Assembly (NCBI RefSeq): GCF_015644665.1
Contig: NZ_JADOBQ010000004.1
Span: 7,501 to 71,500, forward strand
Length of the DNA stretch: 64,000 nucleotides
Origin: Roseobacter sp. MH60115
GTDB lineage: Bacteria > Pseudomonadota > Alphaproteobacteria > Rhodobacterales > Rhodobacteraceae
Reading direction: 5' to 3'
Of the stretch, positions 54,866-64,000 are shown in pieces. Numbering within the stretch: the stretch's first letter is position 1; every line of letters starts with the position of its first letter. The translations under genes were made by a program, and so were the position numbers. The notes under the pieces are model-generated. The model searched no databases. It saw nothing but the letters and a program-made list of their open reading frames with translations, and was not told where the DNA came from.

Positions 54866-56389
54866 ATGACTTTTTTAACCCTCCGAACTGCGTCCGTTGC
54901 GCTGATCGTCGGTGCGATGGCATCGGCAGCGCAGGCGGATGTCAGCGGACAGGATGTGTGGAATGACTGGAAAACCTACTTCAAAGGGATTGGCTATGAC
55001 GTCTCGGCGGACGAGTCGAAATCCGGGGACACGCTGACCGTCAGCGACATCGAATTCACCTCTCCGGAAACAAGTGATGCCGCTGCCGTAACGGTGAGCA
55101 TTGACCGCATGACATTTACCGAGGCAGGTGACGGAACCGTCGAGGTGGTGTTTCCAGAGGTAATGCCGCTGGAGATGTCTACCGTCGATCAGGGCGGCGC
55201 CAAGTTGGACATCCAGATGGAAATCCGCCCCTCCGGTGCAAATACGACCGTGTCTGGTATGCCGACCCAGATGACCAGCGCCTATACAGCGCAGAGTGTC
55301 GAACTTCTGTTGACGGAACTAATCGTGGATGGCGAAACGATCGACGCAGCCAATGTAGCCATGCGCGTGATCATGAACGGCCTGTCCGGTACCACGCAGT
55401 CCAGTGTGACCGGGAAGCGCCTCTATGACCAGCGTATGCAGGCCACGGACGTTGACTATACCCTTGCTTTCATCAGTCCCGAGGGCCAGGACACAGTTGA
55501 TCTTGCAGGCGGGATAGACGGCATCAGCTTTTCCGGTGAAAGCGCCGTGCCGCTTGTCGTTCAGGATGCCAGCGATGTCTCCGCCCTCCTTGCCGCTGGC
55601 ATGGCGGTCAAAGGCGCGTTCAACTACTCGGGCGGCTCGACGACCATGTCGGTCAAAGAGAACAACGCCGAGGCTTTTTCCGCAGAGACCTCCTCGACGG
55701 GTGGCAAACTCGAAGTTGTCATGGGGGCCGATGGTCTGAATTACTCTGGCGGTCAGAACAACCTCAAATTGGCCATGACAACGGAGGATTTCCCGGTACC
55801 CATCGAAGTCGACATGGCCAGCGCGAGCTTCAACTTTGCGATGCCATTGCAGAAATCCGATGCCGCCGATGATTTTGCCGTTGGTTTTTCCTTCAACGAT
55901 TTCACCATGTCCGATCTGCTGTGGGGGTTGTTCGATCCAAAGGCACAGCTGCCGCGCACGCCTGCGACTTTTGTGCTGGACCTGACCGGCAAAGCCCGGC
56001 TTCTGTTTGATTTCCTCGACCCCTCTGCAGCGGCAGCCGTGGATGATCCCGACTTTACGCCGGCCGAACTGGAATCCGTCGACATCAACCGGCTGCAGGT
56101 CACGGCGGCCGGTGCCGAGCTGACCGGCGAAGGTGCATTCACCTTCGATACGGATACGCCGGGGGCCGGGTTGAAACCCAAGGGTTCCGCGGATCTGATG
56201 CTGGTCGGCGGCAACAAACTGCTCGATACGCTTGTGTCCATTGGCCTGCTGCCCGAGGATCAGGCGATGGGTGCCCGGATGATGATGGGGCTGCTTGCCG
56301 TGCCGGGCACCGCCCCCGATACGCTCAACTCCAAGATCGAGATCAATGAGCAAGGCCACATCATGGCCAACGGCCAGCGCATTCAGTAA
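54866..56389 (+). CDS. DUF2125 exported protein
   Basis: A 507-residue protein with a signal peptide (about 1-24, cleavage near AAQADV) and the DUF2125 domain, rich in beta structure with repeated amphipathic strands and D/S/T-rich turns. It may be periplasmic or outer-membrane associated. AAGGA is 8 nt before the ATG. Function unknown. Terminator at 56421-56444. Confidence 0.85.
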   Translation: MTFLTLRTASVALIVGAMASAAQADVSGQDVWNDWKTYFKGIGYDVSADESKSGDTLTVSDIEFTSPETSDAAAVTVSIDRMTFTEAGDGTVEVVFPEVMPLEMSTVDQGGAKLDIQMEIRPSGANTTVSGMPTQMTSAYTAQSVELLLTELIVDGETIDAANVAMRVIMNGLSGTTQSSVTGKRLYDQRMQATDVDYTLAFISPEGQDTVDLAGGIDGISFSGESAVPLVVQDASDVSALLAAGMAVKGAFNYSGGSTTMSVKENNAEAFSAETSSTGGKLEVVMGADGLNYSGGQNNLKLAMTTEDFPVPIEVDMASASFNFAMPLQKSDAADDFAVGFSFNDFTMSDLLWGLFDPKAQLPRTPATFVLDLTGKARLLFDFLDPSAAAAVDDPDFTPAELESVDINRLQVTAAGAELTGEGAFTFDTDTPGAGLKPKGSADLMLVGGNKLLDTLVSIGLLPEDQAMGARMMMGLLAVPGTAPDTLNSKIEINEQGHIMANGQRIQ

Positions 56390-56420
56390 TCGCTGAATAA
56401 ACGCATGTAGACGAGAAAGA

Positions 56421-56444
56421 GGGGCGCGGCGAGCGCCCCTTTTT
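56421..56444 (+). terminator. terminator of the DUF2125 gene
   Basis: GGGGCGC (56421-56427) pairs with GCGCCCC (56433-56439) around a 5-nt loop, followed by TTTTT on the plus strand. Confidence 0.92.
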
Positions 56445-56511
56445 GCCTTCCTCCCTTGCAGTGCCTGCACGACACCGCTACCTGACGTGGAATTGGTTTG
56501 GAGCTTACTGA

Positions 56512-57858
56512 ATGACCCAGTCGCCGGAGAGCCTGACCGCTCAGCTACTCGATGCCGCCCGGACAGCGGGTGCCGATGCCGCCGATGCCATCGTGATGCA
56601 GGGCACATCGCTCAGCATCGACGTGCGGACGGGCGCATTGGAGCATGCCGAACGGGCCGAAGCCGTGGACCTCGGGCTCCGGGTCTTTGTCGGCCAGCGC
56701 AGCGCCACGGTATCCGCGTCCGACACCGCCTCCAAGACGCTGGGGGAAATGGCCGTGCGGGCCATCGCCATGGCGCAGGAAGCCCCCGAAGACCCCTATA
56801 CCGGTCTTGCCGATGCCGACCAGCTGGCCCGTGATATAGATGTGGCACGTCTGGAGCTGCACGATCCGACACCGGAACCCTCGCCCGCAAGCCTGCAGGA
56901 AGACGCGCAAGCCGCCGAAGCCGCAGCACTGGAGAACAAGGGCGTGACCCAGGTACAATCCGCCTCCGCGGGGTATTCTGCCCGACATGTGCATCTGGCG
57001 GCCACCAACGGGTTTTCCGGCGGCTACAGCCGCACCAGCCGTGCGCTGTCCTGTGTCGCCATCGCGGGGACCGGCACCGGTATGGAACGCGACGTGGATG
57101 GCGACAGCCGCACCTTTCAGTCCGACCTGCGCGATCCGCGAGAGATCGGCACACAGGCTGCGGAACGGGCGGTGGCCCGACTGGACGCCCGCAAACCGCC
57201 CACCGGCAGCTTTCCCGTGCTCTTTGATGAACGCATCGCCTCTTCCCTGATCGGCCATTTGCTGGTCGCCATCAACGGCTCGTCCATCGCCCGTGGCGCG
57301 TCCTGGCTGCGCGATGCCAAGGGGCAATCCGTACTGCCGGATCACCTCTCACTGGTCGAGGATCCGCACCGCCCCCGCGCGTCCGGCTCGCGCCCGTTCG
57401 ATGCCGAAGGTTTGCCGACCCAGAGGCGCGAGATCGTCAAGGACGGTGTTTTGACCGGCTGGACGCTGGATCTGGCCACCGGGCGCAAGCTCGGGCTGCC
57501 CTCGACGGGAAATGCAGGACGCGGGGCCTCCTCCGCGCCCTCACCCTCCACCTGGAATGTGGCACTGAGCCAGGGGAAGGCGAGCCACGCGGATCTGCTC
57601 CGCGACATGGGCACCGGCTTGCTGGTAACCTCGATGATCGGGGCGACCATCAATCCCAACACGGGCGACTATTCACGCGGGGCCGCCGGGTTCTGGGTGG
57701 AAAACGGCGAGGTCACCCACGCGATCAACGAATGCACCATTGCGGGCAACCTGCGCGACATGCTGCGCCGGATCGTGCCGGCCAATGACGCGCGGGCGCA
57801 TCTGAGCCGCGTGGTCCCCTCCTTGCTGGTGCCAGGAATGACCCTTGCAGGCAACTGA
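56512..57858 (+). CDS. TldD/PmbA-family metalloprotease-like protein
   Basis: A 448-residue TldD/PmbA-fold protein: early ALEHAERAEAVDLGLRVFVGQR, then NINPNTGDYS-type block TINPNTGDYSRGAAGFWVENGE and VTHAINECTIAGNLRDML. TldD-PmbA complexes cleave unfolded peptides and mature some RiPPs; a single gene here may act as a homomeric form or with a TldD encoded elsewhere. The 3' end overlaps the next gene by 14 bp. Confidence 0.9.
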   Translation: MTQSPESLTAQLLDAARTAGADAADAIVMQGTSLSIDVRTGALEHAERAEAVDLGLRVFVGQRSATVSASDTASKTLGEMAVRAIAMAQEAPEDPYTGLADADQLARDIDVARLELHDPTPEPSPASLQEDAQAAEAAALENKGVTQVQSASAGYSARHVHLAATNGFSGGYSRTSRALSCVAIAGTGTGMERDVDGDSRTFQSDLRDPREIGTQAAERAVARLDARKPPTGSFPVLFDERIASSLIGHLLVAINGSSIARGASWLRDAKGQSVLPDHLSLVEDPHRPRASGSRPFDAEGLPTQRREIVKDGVLTGWTLDLATGRKLGLPSTGNAGRGASSAPSPSTWNVALSQGKASHADLLRDMGTGLLVTSMIGATINPNTGDYSRGAAGFWVENGEVTHAINECTIAGNLRDMLRRIVPANDARAHLSRVVPSLLVPGMTLAGN

Positions 57859-58630
57859 CCTCGCCCTGATCACCGACGCAATCCGCCTGGCGGGCCGTGT
57901 GGCAACCGGATTTGTCGGCAAGGATGCAAAATCCTGGGACAAACCGGGCGGCGCCGGGCCGGTGACCGAAGCCGACCTTGCGGTCAACACGGCACTGGAA
58001 ACGACCCTGCGCAGCGCCCGCCCAGACTATGGTTGGCTCTCCGAGGAAACCGAGGACACCGCCGACCGGCTGGGTCAGGAGACGCTGTTCATCATCGATC
58101 CGATCGATGGCACGCGCAGCTTTGTCGAAGGATCACGCACCTGGGCGCATTCCGTTGCCGTGGCGCATCGCGGCCAGATCACGGCGGCCGCCATCTACCT
58201 GCCGATGCGCGACAAGCTTTATACTGCCGCCTTGGGAGAAGGTGCGTTTTTCAATGGCACGCCATTGACCACCTCGACCGCTTCGGAATTACAGGGGGCA
58301 GAAATCCTGGCGACCAAGCCGGTGATGGACCCCAGCCACTGGTCCGAGGGGCAGCCGGGTTTTCACCGTTCCCATCGTCCCTCGCTGGCCTACCGGCTGG
58401 GGTTGGTGGCCGAAGCCCGCTTTGACGCCATGCTGACCTTCAGACCAAGCTGGGAATGGGATATTGCCGCCGGCGCGCTGATCGTGACCGAAGCGGGGGG
58501 TCTGTGTACCGACAAATCCGGGGCGCCGCTGCGTTTCAACAATGAAACACCCACGCTCAACGGAGTAATCGCCGCCGGACCCAACCTGCACCCACGTGTC
58601 CTCTCGGCGCTTGCACCCGCCGCGCCTTGA
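57845..58630 (+). CDS. inositol monophosphatase family protein (CysQ-like)
   Basis: A 261-residue lithium-sensitive phosphatase fold: WLSEETE (metal E67/E68), DPIDGTRSF (D85, D88) and the late WEWDIAAGALIVTEAGG. Substrate may be 3'-phosphoadenosine 5'-phosphate or an inositol/sugar phosphate. It appears to start with TTG, with AGGA 8 nt upstream, inside the end of the TldD/PmbA gene; no nearby ATG or GTG fits. Context suggests co-expression with the envelope genes that follow. Confidence 0.88.
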   Translation: MQATDLALITDAIRLAGRVATGFVGKDAKSWDKPGGAGPVTEADLAVNTALETTLRSARPDYGWLSEETEDTADRLGQETLFIIDPIDGTRSFVEGSRTWAHSVAVAHRGQITAAAIYLPMRDKLYTAALGEGAFFNGTPLTTSTASELQGAEILATKPVMDPSHWSEGQPGFHRSHRPSLAYRLGLVAEARFDAMLTFRPSWEWDIAAGALIVTEAGGLCTDKSGAPLRFNNETPTLNGVIAAGPNLHPRVLSALAPAAP

Positions 58631-58687
58631 CCCCAGCCCCCAGATACGCGATTTTCCGCCAACCCTCCGTCTCAAAGGATAAAACTC

Positions 58688-58930
58688 ATGACGCAACGCC
58701 TGCATCTCGTCTTTGGTGGCGAACTTGTGGACCCGACCCGCAACACCTTCAAGAATGTCGAAGACATTCATATCGTTGGTATTTTCCCGGACTATGCAAC
58801 GGCGTTCAACGCGTGGAAATCCGAGGCGCAACGCACCGTGGACAACGCCCACATGCGCTATTTCATTGCCCACCTTCACCGTCTCCGGGATGAAGAGACA
58901 GCCGCCTCCGCGACCGAAGAACTGGGGTAA
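58688..58930 (+). CDS. DUF4170 protein
   Basis: An 80-residue cytoplasmic protein: QRLHLVFGGELVDPTRNTFK, then VEDIHIVGIFPDYATAFNAWK and RYFIAHLHRLRDEE. It matches the short DUF4170 family of alphaproteobacteria, function unknown. It sits 6 bp before the Kdo-transferase-like gene, in the run leading to lpxK, so is probably an operon member. Confidence 0.88.
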   Translation: MTQRLHLVFGGELVDPTRNTFKNVEDIHIVGIFPDYATAFNAWKSEAQRTVDNAHMRYFIAHLHRLRDEETAASATEELG

Positions 58931-58936
58931 AGACCT

Positions 58937-60184
58937 ATGAGCCGCTCGTTCGGAATGGCGGCTTACCGGGCGCTGTCACGCAGATCGGCGGCCCGGTCCT
59001 TTGTTCCGAGCGCGCATCGACCCAAGGGCGAAGTGGTCTGGCTGCACGCGGCTGAGGCGGGCAATCTGCTGGCCATTCAGGACCTTGCCCAGCGGCTGTG
59101 CAGCGCGCGGGATGGTCTGCATGTGCTGATCACCCTGCCGGACGGCGAAGGTCTGAACATGGCCCGCACAACCAGCCCGAAAGAGGACACCATCCATCTC
59201 GATGAGCTCCCGTCAGAGCATCCGGCAGCGGTGGAAAGCTTCCTCAAGAACTGGGCGCCTGACATGTGCATCTGGTCCTGGGGCCGGTTGCGCCCAACGC
59301 TTGTGCACGAGACCCATCGGAACGGCTGCCCGATGATCCTGATCGACGCAGATACCGGCGGGTTTGACGGGCGCCGGGACCGCTGGCTGCCCGATCTGTC
59401 GCGTGACCTGCTGACGGGTTTCGCGGCCCGGATGGCGCGCTCGGTCCAGGCGGCGCAGCGTCTGCAGAACCTCGGTCTGCCCTCGAACGCCATCGAGGTG
59501 ACATCCCCCCTACAGGCGGGCGGGCAAGCCTTGCCCTGCGCAGATGAAGACCTGTCGGAAATGACAAAAACACTGAGCGGACGGCCTGTCTGGCTGGCCA
59601 CCAGCGTGCAGGAGGAAGAAGTCGCAACCATCCTGACCGCTCATCGTTACGCGGTGCGCTATTCCCACCGATTGCTGCTGATCCTGCATCCGGCGCACAG
59701 CCAGTCGCTGATCGATTTTGCCGAACAGGCGGTGGAGCAGGGCTTTCGCGTTGGCGAATGGTCCGTCGGAGACGACATCAGCGAGACGACGCAGGTGTTG
59801 ATGGCCGAAGACGGTCATGATCTGGGCCTCTTTTACCGGTTGGCCCCGGTATCCTTTCTGGGCAGCTCCCTGTCGCCCGGTCACGGCGGCTGCAACCCCT
59901 TTGAGGCTGCAGCGCTGGGATCTGCCGTTCTATATGGCCCGAATGTACGGCGCTACCTGCCTTTCTATTCACGGCTCGCAAATGCCGGTGCGGCCCGCAT
60001 CGTGAAAGACGCACAGAGCCTTGGGACAGCCGTCACCCGACTGATCGCGCCGGATCAGGCGGCGGCGATGGCGCATGCGGGCTGGGATGTAATCAGCCAC
60101 GGGGCCGAACTGACCGACCGGGTGATCGATCTGGTGCAGACCACGCTCGATGAGCGGTTGGAAAAACGCCATGCGAACGCCTGA
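58937..60184 (+). CDS. divergent Kdo transferase (WaaA/KdtA)-like glycosyltransferase
   Basis: A 415-residue two-domain GT-B protein with a WaaA-type N-terminal domain (about 25-205) and C-terminal domain with [31 protein letters not shown] (about 310-345). It lacks the N-terminal membrane anchor of E. coli WaaA. The catalytic HASSVGE-type motif reads HAAEAGN (37-43), so the base Glu is Asn43; E40 is three residues away. It could be inactive, regulatory or differently catalytic. It is adjacent to lpxK, whose product would be upstream of Kdo addition. Confidence 0.78.
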   Translation: MSRSFGMAAYRALSRRSAARSFVPSAHRPKGEVVWLHAAEAGNLLAIQDLAQRLCSARDGLHVLITLPDGEGLNMARTTSPKEDTIHLDELPSEHPAAVESFLKNWAPDMCIWSWGRLRPTLVHETHRNGCPMILIDADTGGFDGRRDRWLPDLSRDLLTGFAARMARSVQAAQRLQNLGLPSNAIEVTSPLQAGGQALPCADEDLSEMTKTLSGRPVWLATSVQEEEVATILTAHRYAVRYSHRLLLILHPAHSQSLIDFAEQAVEQGFRVGEWSVGDDISETTQVLMAEDGHDLGLFYRLAPVSFLGSSLSPGHGGCNPFEAAALGSAVLYGPNVRRYLPFYSRLANAGAARIVKDAQSLGTAVTRLIAPDQAAAMAHAGWDVISHGAELTDRVIDLVQTTLDERLEKRHANA

Positions 60185-61163
60185 CTTCTGGTTCGCACCG
60201 CCGGAAAAACCCGGCCTGTTGGCGCGCGTCCTGTCTCCCCTGGGGCGGATCTATGCACAGGGCACGGCGCGGCGGCTTGCCGGAACGAGCGGCCTGAAAC
60301 TCGGCATTCCGGTGATCTGCGTCGGAAACATCAATGCAGGTGGCACCGGCAAGACACCCACCGTGATCGCCGTTCTGGAACGGCTGAGCGGCAAGTTTCA
60401 CAAGCCGCATGTGGTCACGCGCGGCTATGGCGGACGCCTCAAGGGGCCCGTGCGTGTGGATCCGGGCCTGCACACGGCAGCGGACGTGGGGGACGAACCG
60501 CTGCTGCTTGCCGCCTTTGCCGATGTCTGGGTCGCGCAGGATCGTGCCGCAGGCGGCAAGGCGGCAGAAGCTGCGGGCGCGAGCATCATTGTGCTGGATG
60601 ACGGGTTTCAGAACCCGGCGCTGCACAAGGACCTCAGCATTGTCGTGGTGGATGCAAAACGTGGTTTTGGCAATGAACGCTGCCTGCCCGCAGGCCCGCT
60701 ACGCGAACCCGTGGATGTCGGGCTGGCGCGGGCGGATATCCTGCTCACACTGGGCGATGCCGCGGCGCAGGCAGAGTTCAAAGCAACCATCCCCCAGAGG
60801 CTGCCGCGCGTTGCGGCCCATCTGGCCCCCTTGCAGACGGGTATGGATTGGACGGACGAGCCCTTTGTGGCCTTTGCCGGGATCGCCCATCCCGAGAAGT
60901 TCTTTGACACCCTGCGCGGGCTGGGTGCGCGCCTGCTGCACACCGAGCCTCTGGAAGATCACCAGCCGTTGACCCCTACCTTGATGGCGCGTCTGGAATC
61001 GGATGCAAACGCAAAAGGCGCACAGCTTGTCACCACGGAAAAGGACGCCGTACGGCTGCCCCCGGCGTTTCGGATGAAGGTGATCACGCTGCCGGTTCGG
61101 CTAAGCTTTGACGGGACCTACAACCCGCTCTTTGACCGGTTGGACGGCTTCAAAGCGCCCTAG
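60171..61163 (+). CDS. lpxK: tetraacyldisaccharide 4'-kinase
   Basis: This 330-residue membrane-associated kinase phosphorylates the lipid A precursor disaccharide at the 4' position, in the cytoplasmic leaflet. The Walker A is GGTGKTP (57-63), after [23 protein letters not shown] and [10 protein letters not shown] follow. The start ATG at 60171 lies within the end of the WaaA-like gene (14-bp overlap). It ends on a CTAG shared with the convergent CoA transferase. Confidence 0.95.
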   Translation: MRTPDFWFAPPEKPGLLARVLSPLGRIYAQGTARRLAGTSGLKLGIPVICVGNINAGGTGKTPTVIAVLERLSGKFHKPHVVTRGYGGRLKGPVRVDPGLHTAADVGDEPLLLAAFADVWVAQDRAAGGKAAEAAGASIIVLDDGFQNPALHKDLSIVVVDAKRGFGNERCLPAGPLREPVDVGLARADILLTLGDAAAQAEFKATIPQRLPRVAAHLAPLQTGMDWTDEPFVAFAGIAHPEKFFDTLRGLGARLLHTEPLEDHQPLTPTLMARLESDANAKGAQLVTTEKDAVRLPPAFRMKVITLPVRLSFDGTYNPLFDRLDGFKAP

Positions 61164-62272
61164 TCGCTTTCCCCCAGCTTTGGTGCGGGACGGTTCAACA
61201 CCAGCTCTGCATCGGAAAAGGTAAAAGGGGACCTCACACCCGGCACGCCCTCCAGATCAAGCTGCATGCCGCGCGCCTGCACCTGAGGGTCCGCCATCAC
61301 CTCGGCCATGTCGTTGATCGGCCCGGCGGGCACACCTGCGGCCTCGCAGGCCGCCAGCAGATCGGCGCGCGTGCGCGTCCGGGTCACCGCCGTCAGCCGT
61401 GCGTCCATCTCTGCCCGATTGGCGAGACGGTCCACGTTCTTGAGGAATTCGGGCGCCGTCGCCATCTCCTCCAGCCCCAGCAGGCGGCACAGCCGCTGAT
61501 ACTGGCCGTCATTGCCGGTGGCGATGATGATATGCCCGTCCTCGCAGTCAAAGACCTGATAGGGCGCGAGGTTCAGATGCGCATTGCCCATCCGGCGCGG
61601 CGGCGTGCCGGTGGTCAGATAGTTCATCGCCTGATTGGACGTGATCGACACCGCCACATCCATCAGGGCCATATCGATATGCTGGCCGCGTCCGGTTTGG
61701 TGCCGCTGATGCACCGCCGCCAGAATCGCTGTTGTCGCATAGACACCCGTCAAAATGTCCGTGATCGCGATCCCGTATTTCTGCGGTTGCCCTTCGGGTT
61801 CGCCCGTCACGGACATCAAACCCGACATGCCCTGCACGATGAAATCATATCCCGCGCGCGGCGCATAGGGCCCGGTGTGGCCGAACCCGGTGATCGAGCA
61901 ATAGATCAACTGCGGGAACTCTTTCGACAGGCTGTCATAGTCCAGCCCGTATTTCGTAAGCCCGCCGGTCTTGAAGTTTTCGATCAGGATGTCAGCATCG
62001 CCCAGCAGGTCCTTGACCTTCTGCTTGCCTTCCTCGGTGCGAAAGTCTGCCGTGACCGACGCCTTGCCCCGATTGGTGGAATGAAAATAGGCCGCCGAGA
62101 CATCGTCATCCCGGGTGACAAACGGCGGACCCCACTGGCGGGTGTCATCGCCTGCGGGGCTTTCCACCTTGATCACTTCACAGCCGAGGTCTGACAACGT
62201 CTGGCCTGCCCAGGGGCCGGCCAGAACACGTGCCAGTTCGACGACCTTCAGACCGTCAAGAGGGGCGGCCAT
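61160..62272 (-). CDS. CaiB/BaiF-family CoA transferase
   Basis: A 370-residue class III CoA transferase. The catalytic aspartate is D172 in [11 protein letters not shown]; other marks are [29 protein letters not shown] and [14 protein letters not shown]. It may transfer CoA between small organic acids (formyl-CoA/oxalate-type), but the substrates are not resolved. It is coupled to the dsbA-like gene (TAATG overlap), probably by chance of packing. Confidence 0.9.
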   Translation of the reverse strand: MAAPLDGLKVVELARVLAGPWAGQTLSDLGCEVIKVESPAGDDTRQWGPPFVTRDDDVSAAYFHSTNRGKASVTADFRTEEGKQKVKDLLGDADILIENFKTGGLTKYGLDYDSLSKEFPQLIYCSITGFGHTGPYAPRAGYDFIVQGMSGLMSVTGEPEGQPQKYGIAITDILTGVYATTAILAAVHQRHQTGRGQHIDMALMDVAVSITSNQAMNYLTTGTPPRRMGNAHLNLAPYQVFDCEDGHIIIATGNDGQYQRLCRLLGLEEMATAPEFLKNVDRLANRAEMDARLTAVTRTRTRADLLAACEAAGVPAGPINDMAEVMADPQVQARGMQLDLEGVPGVRSPFTFSDAELVLNRPAPKLGESD

Positions 62273-62943
62273 TATTCCGCTGCGGCGTCGATCAGAGCGG
62301 CCATTTCATTGTAGGCCATGTTGGAATACTTCTGACCGTTGATGACAAAGCTTGGGGTGCTGTCGATCCCGTCGGCTTCGGCATGTTCCTGATACCAGGC
62401 AACCAGCGTACGCGCCTTGTCACCGTCCTGCAGGCAGGCCTCCATGGTATCCGCATCCAGTCCCGCCAGCGCACCGATCTTGCGCAATTCCGCAACGATC
62501 TCCGTAGGCTCACCGGCACGCGCCCAAGTGGACTGGCCGGAATAGATCAGATCGGTCATGCCGAAAAAGCTCTGCGGTGTGCCAGCACAACGCGCGATCA
62601 TCGAAGCCCAGAGACCGAAGCGGTCGAAATAGACTTCGCGATAGACAAAATTGATCTTGCCCGTGTCGATGTAATCCGCCTTCAGCTGCTTGTAGGGACC
62701 TGCGTGGAAAGACGCGCAATGCGGGCAGGTGAAGGACGCATATTCAATCACGGTGACCGGCGCGTCCGGATTGCCCAGAGACATTTCTTGGATCGTGGAA
62801 ATGTCCACATCCGCTTCTGCCGTCTGCGCATTTGCGGCTCCCAGAGGATCGGCGGGCGTCACGGACGGGCTGGGGGATGTGACGAAATATGCCCCTATTC
62901 CAAGCACGGCCACAGCGGCGGAGATCATCATCATTCGCGACAT
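62272..62943 (-). CDS. DsbA-family thioredoxin-fold protein
   Basis: A 223-residue exported disulfide oxidoreductase with an N-terminal signal or anchor (MMMISAAVAVLGIGAYFV), active site CPHC (C73, C76 in ASFTCPHCASFH) and cis-proline GIDSTPSFVI. It probably introduces or shuffles disulfides in the periplasm; no dsbB partner is nearby. It lies 14 bp after the DciA-type gene on the same strand. Confidence 0.92.
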   Translation of the reverse strand: MSRMMMISAAVAVLGIGAYFVTSPSPSVTPADPLGAANAQTAEADVDISTIQEMSLGNPDAPVTVIEYASFTCPHCASFHAGPYKQLKADYIDTGKINFVYREVYFDRFGLWASMIARCAGTPQSFFGMTDLIYSGQSTWARAGEPTEIVAELRKIGALAGLDADTMEACLQDGDKARTLVAWYQEHAEADGIDSTPSFVINGQKYSNMAYNEMAALIDAAAE

Positions 62944-62956
62944 CGGTCTATCCTTT

Positions 62957-63466
62957 TCAGCGATTTGTCTTGTTCAGTATGTTTTCGCCCAGACGTGCAA
63001 GCGCGTCGCGCAACCCGCTGTCCTCAACGGGGCTGGCGGTTTGGGCAGCCTTGCGGCGAATGGCGGGATCAACGGGCGCCGCATCGGCGCCGGGTTTGGC
63101 CGGTTCAAAGGCAACCTGCCCTTCGGAAAACCCGGTGGCGGCGGTCTGGGTCACCCGGACACGCGCAATGGCGTTATAGCCGTAGACGGCATTGACCTTG
63201 GCACGCAGTTTTTCCTTTTGCATTTCCAGCATCGGGGCCTGTGCGCCGGTGGTCAGCAGCGTCAGCGTGGCGCCCATACCTGCGCGCCCGTAGCTCACCT
63301 CGACCGGGCGGGAAATTGCCGCGACATCCGCGCCGACGATCTCTGACCACTGGGTCAACAGCCGACTTTGCGCGAATCCCCGGCTTTCAGACGCCGCCCT
63401 GATCCGGCCTGTGAGCAGGCTGGCGGTGCGGGTAAACCCTTTTGTACTGGCACGTCTGGGCGGCAT
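62957..63466 (-). CDS. DciA/DUF721-family protein
   Basis: A 169-residue protein with a DUF721 domain in the N-terminal two-thirds (FAQSRLLTQWSEIVGADVAAISRPVEVSY, LTLLTTGAQAPMLEMQKEKLRAKVNAVYGYNAIARVRVTQT) and a disordered C-terminal tail. DciA loads the replicative helicase in bacteria that lack DnaC, fitting the chromosomal replication role here. The start MPPRRAST (63466) is chosen from alignment; the longer frame overlaps the divergent mutY promoter. Confidence 0.88.
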   Translation of the reverse strand: MPPRRASTKGFTRTASLLTGRIRAASESRGFAQSRLLTQWSEIVGADVAAISRPVEVSYGRAGMGATLTLLTTGAQAPMLEMQKEKLRAKVNAVYGYNAIARVRVTQTAATGFSEGQVAFEPAKPGADAAPVDPAIRRKAAQTASPVEDSGLRDALARLGENILNKTNR

Positions 63467-63550
63467 CGCTATCTTCTCAAGAAACGGTTGGCCCAGCATA
63501 GCCTTTCCGAGCAGCGGCAACCAGACAAAGCGGACGGACGATCATAAACA

Positions 63551-64000
63551 TTGCGTGAAATTGCCCCTGATCCCGAAGAATTGAACGGCGCCCTTTTGGC
63601 CTGGTATGACGTGCATGCCCGCGCGATGCCCTGGCGGGTGCCGCCCGCGGACCGCAAGGCCGGGGTGCTGCCCGATCCCTACCGCGTCTGGATGTCCGAG
63701 GTGATGCTGCAGCAGACCACCGTGGCGACGGTAAAAGACTATTTTCACAGGTTCACGGCGCGCTGGCCCACCGTAGGCGATCTGGCGGCAGCCGAGGATG
63801 CCGATGTGATGGGGGAATGGGCCGGCTTGGGGTATTACGCCCGGGCCCGCAACCTGCTGAAATGCGCCCGCGCCGTGGTGACAGAGCATGGCGGGGAGTT
63901 TCCCGCCGATCACGCCGCCTTGCTGAAGCTGCCGGGGATCGGGCCCTATACCGCCGCCGCGATTTCCTCGATTGCGTTCGACCTGCCCCACGCGGTGCTG
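63551..64000 (+). CDS. mutY: A/G-specific adenine glycosylase (5' part; continues past window)
   Basis: The open frame runs off the window at 64000, so only the first 150 codons are visible. RAMPWRVPP, VWMSEVMLQQTTV (catalytic Glu in SEVML), WAGLGYYARARNL and the helix-hairpin-helix LPGIGPYTAAAISS are clear MutY blocks; the Fe-S cluster and C-terminal domain lie outside. The reading frame has a stop at 63545-63547, so translation must begin at or after TTG 63551; no ATG fits. It is divergent from the DUF721 gene. Confidence 0.93.
   Translation, partial: MREIAPDPEELNGALLAWYDVHARAMPWRVPPADRKAGVLPDPYRVWMSEVMLQQTTVATVKDYFHRFTARWPTVGDLAAAEDADVMGEWAGLGYYARARNLLKCARAVVTEHGGEFPADHAALLKLPGIGPYTAAAISSIAFDLPHAVL

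Noticed and set aside
1-64000. CRISPR array, prophage, intact insertion sequence
   Set aside because: No regularly spaced repeats, integrase, transposase or phage structural genes were found.

Overview
The window looks like chromosomal DNA from an alphaproteobacterium of the Rhodobacteraceae (Roseobacter group). The evidence is the high GC content, the 41-residue L36 protein, the Rhodobacter-type porin, DinB with an N-terminal zinc ribbon, proteins of the DUF3576, DUF2125 and DUF4170 families, a fused pair of dimethylglycine-dehydrogenase-like flavoproteins, and a dense cluster of GANTC (CcrM) sites. Most genes are housekeeping, compactly arranged, and often joined by ATGA, GTGA or TGATG stop/start overlaps. 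I see no CRISPR array, prophage, intact insertion sequence or rRNA operon. I name no genus.

Layout. 1-416: non-coding, with an AT-rich tract, a perfect DnaA box and nine GANTC sites in 143 bp; a candidate replication origin. 0.4-9.5 kb: msrPQ, a HAD phosphatase, clpB with a heat-shock-type promoter, a structured non-coding region ahead of pyrF, a NUDIX hydrolase, dinB and an N-formylglutamate amidohydrolase-like gene. 9.6-9.9 kb: tRNA-Val(GAC) and rpmJ. 10-15 kb: the most accessory-looking stretch, with a LysR regulator, an azoreductase operon with two SnoaL-like proteins, a SnoaL-like pseudogene carrying a nonsense codon and a frameshift, an RNase HI relic in about 0.96 kb without intact genes, and a small J-domain protein. 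15-16.7 kb: an ArsR/SRPBCC pair and a pseudouridine synthase.

16.8-24.1 kb: a tight six-gene minus-strand operon (XRE-cupin regulator, LysE-type exporter, GFA-fold protein, dimethylglycine/sarcosine-dehydrogenase-like enzyme, homocysteine methyltransferase, second dehydrogenase). It reads as a module for N-methylated glycine or betaine demethylation with one-carbon handling, and is the best candidate here for an under-described metabolic system. 24.4-31 kb: free-methionine-sulfoxide reductase, thiolase, a STAS/RsbW-like pair, a gamma-glutamyltransferase-like enzyme, hspQ, a lytic transglycosylase lipoprotein and lolA. 30.6-43.4 kb: ftsK, an aminotransferase, an amidase, a UbiH-type hydroxylase, Trm112-like and LON-domain proteins, a thioredoxin-TPR protein, exonuclease III, an orphan response regulator, ribA, a YkuD-domain protein and a YggS-type PLP protein.

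43.4-64 kb: a major porin; DUF3576 lipoprotein, leuS, lptE and holA; a second GFA protein; a GST; a HI0933-like flavoprotein; an MscS channel; an HNH protein; enoyl-CoA hydratase and SDR; a DUF2125 protein. A plus-strand run then links a TldD/PmbA protein, an inositol-monophosphatase-family enzyme, DUF4170, a divergent Kdo-transferase-like protein and lpxK. The window closes with a CoA transferase, a DsbA-like protein, a DciA-type (DUF721) protein and the 5' part of mutY. Three convergent gene pairs end on one shared CTAG.
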